This document shows positions 63,577 through 64,000 of a stretch of 64,000 nucleotides of DNA, piece after piece; the stretch's first letter is position 1; each line of letters begins with the position of its first letter. The stretch spans positions 62,001 through 126,000 of the forward strand of contig CAWFYS010000007.1 in the NCBI GenBank assembly GCA_963820075.1, given 5' to 3'. The notes beneath the pieces are model-generated. The model made no database searches. It had not been told where the DNA came from and saw only the letters and a program-made list of their open reading frames with translations. Source of the stretch: Kumtagia sp963820075. GTDB lineage: Bacteria > Pseudomonadota > Alphaproteobacteria > Rhizobiales > Rhizobiaceae. The position numbers and the translations under genes are program-made.

Positions 63577-64000
63577 CATGGAGCGGGGCGCCGTGGCAGA
63601 GCCGGTCGCCGCGCGGCAGGCGCGCTGGTCGAAGGCTGGACTCGCCTTTTATGTCGAGGATCAGCCTCATCTGTTCCTCTCGGACGGTTCGCGTCTCTAC
63701 GGCGTCGAAGAGGATTTGCTGCGCTCGTTCCTGGCCAACGCGCACGATGACGGCGACGCTTTGCCCCAATGGCTCGCGGAACACGGGCTCGACGCCGAGC
63801 GGTTCATCGACGATAAGCCGATCGATCCGTTCCCCATGCGGGCAATATCGCTGGCGGTTGCGCAGAAATGCAATCTGGGCTGCACTTACTGCTACGCCCA
63901 GGAGGGCGAATTCGGCGGACGGCCGAAGAACATGCCGCTGGATGTCGCAAAAGCTTCGATCGACGCGCTGATCGGCGGCGTGATGCCGGGCGAGCGTGTC
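63560..64000 (+). CDS. Radical SAM maturase (QhpD-like), cut by window edge
   Basis: The frame opens at ATG 63560 (17-base overlap with the LodA-type gene) or ATG 63578. An N-terminal peptide-recognition-like part (FYVEDQPHLFLSDGSRLYGV) precedes the 4Fe-4S motif AQKCNLGCTYCYAQEGEFGG (CxxxCxxC). The sequence continues past 64000. It resembles QhpD, which forms thioether links in the CTQ-bearing subunit of quinohemoprotein amine dehydrogenase. Placed after a LodA-type protein, it is likely to install its cross-links. Confidence 0.82.
   Translation, partial: MDRPPDMERGAVAEPVAARQARWSKAGLAFYVEDQPHLFLSDGSRLYGVEEDLLRSFLANAHDDGDALPQWLAEHGLDAERFIDDKPIDPFPMRAISLAVAQKCNLGCTYCYAQEGEFGGRPKNMPLDVAKASIDALIGGVMPGERV

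Noticed and set aside
1..64000. CRISPR arrays, rRNA genes and replication origins
   Set aside because: I saw no regularly spaced short repeats, no rRNA signatures and no oriC- or parS-like clusters.

Overview
The window is GC-rich DNA from an alphaproteobacterium, most likely a Mesorhizobium/Phyllobacteriaceae-type member of the Hyphomicrobiales. The argument rests on the neighbourhood rplM-rpsI / speB-argC / ctaA(COX15)-DUF2842, on a CoA-binding protein beside metY, on TTGAC-N17-CTATA type promoters, and on CCGAAAA/TTTTCGG palindromic repeats. No database could be searched, so every name rests on motifs and remembered family patterns.

Layout. (1) 1-11 kb: a catabolic locus for unsaturated oligouronides (pectin or rhamnogalacturonan fragments). 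It holds a LacI-type repressor, a GH105 unsaturated glucuronyl hydrolase, KduI, a large toroid-like protein broken by a frameshift, a four-gene sugar ABC importer and an alpha/beta hydrolase. (2) 11-24 kb: mostly core genes: an orphan P450, a cupin, metY with a CoA-binding protein, a VOC protein and an enoyl-CoA hydratase, a LysE exporter, rplM-rpsI with an attenuator-like leader, a RelB/YafQ toxin-antitoxin pair, GDPD, agmatinase, argC and ctaA. (3) 24-30.7 kb: a compact exopolysaccharide cluster (Wzc-like, Wza-like, GT4, initiating phosphotransferase, Wzy-like). Its Wzc-like protein lacks the usual periplasmic coiled coil. (4) 30.8-36.6 kb: an arginine deiminase operon (arcD-like, arcA, arcB, arcC) with a TorF-like porin upstream. 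(5) 36.8-55.7 kb: a decayed accessory region ending at the 3' side of tRNA-Ser(CGA). It contains a frameshifted TPR regulator, primase, methyltransferase and OsmC remnants, an orphan BrnA, a broken HExxH protein, two broken autotransporters (one fused to a YVTN beta-propeller), a MITE-like element, an exosortase mini-locus, and IS110/IS21 fragments around a truncated DUF11 adhesin. (6) 56-64 kb: a SoxYZ-like carrier, an M4 protease with its emfourin inhibitor, a Ycf48-like propeller, multicopper-oxidase debris, and a divergent operon of two LodA-like proteins and a QhpD-like radical SAM enzyme that runs off the window.

How the parts work together. In region 1 the importer would bring in oligouronides. 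The GH105 enzyme would release the unsaturated uronate, KduI would isomerise it, and the LacI protein probably represses the operon through a CG-centred palindrome at 924-939. Region 3 would start a lipid-linked polysaccharide, extend, polymerise and export it. Region 4 would ferment arginine to ornithine, CO2, NH3 and ATP.

The two most interesting systems are the exosortase cassette at 51.85-53.42 kb (a 71-residue tripartite substrate translationally coupled to an exosortase and followed by a small secreted protein) and the 61.2-64 kb operon, where a LodA-type tryptophylquinone protein appears in two parts next to a radical SAM maturase. Frameshifts are concentrated in 37.8-55 kb, while the core genes elsewhere are nearly all intact. 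This points to decay of an island more than to uniform sequencing error.
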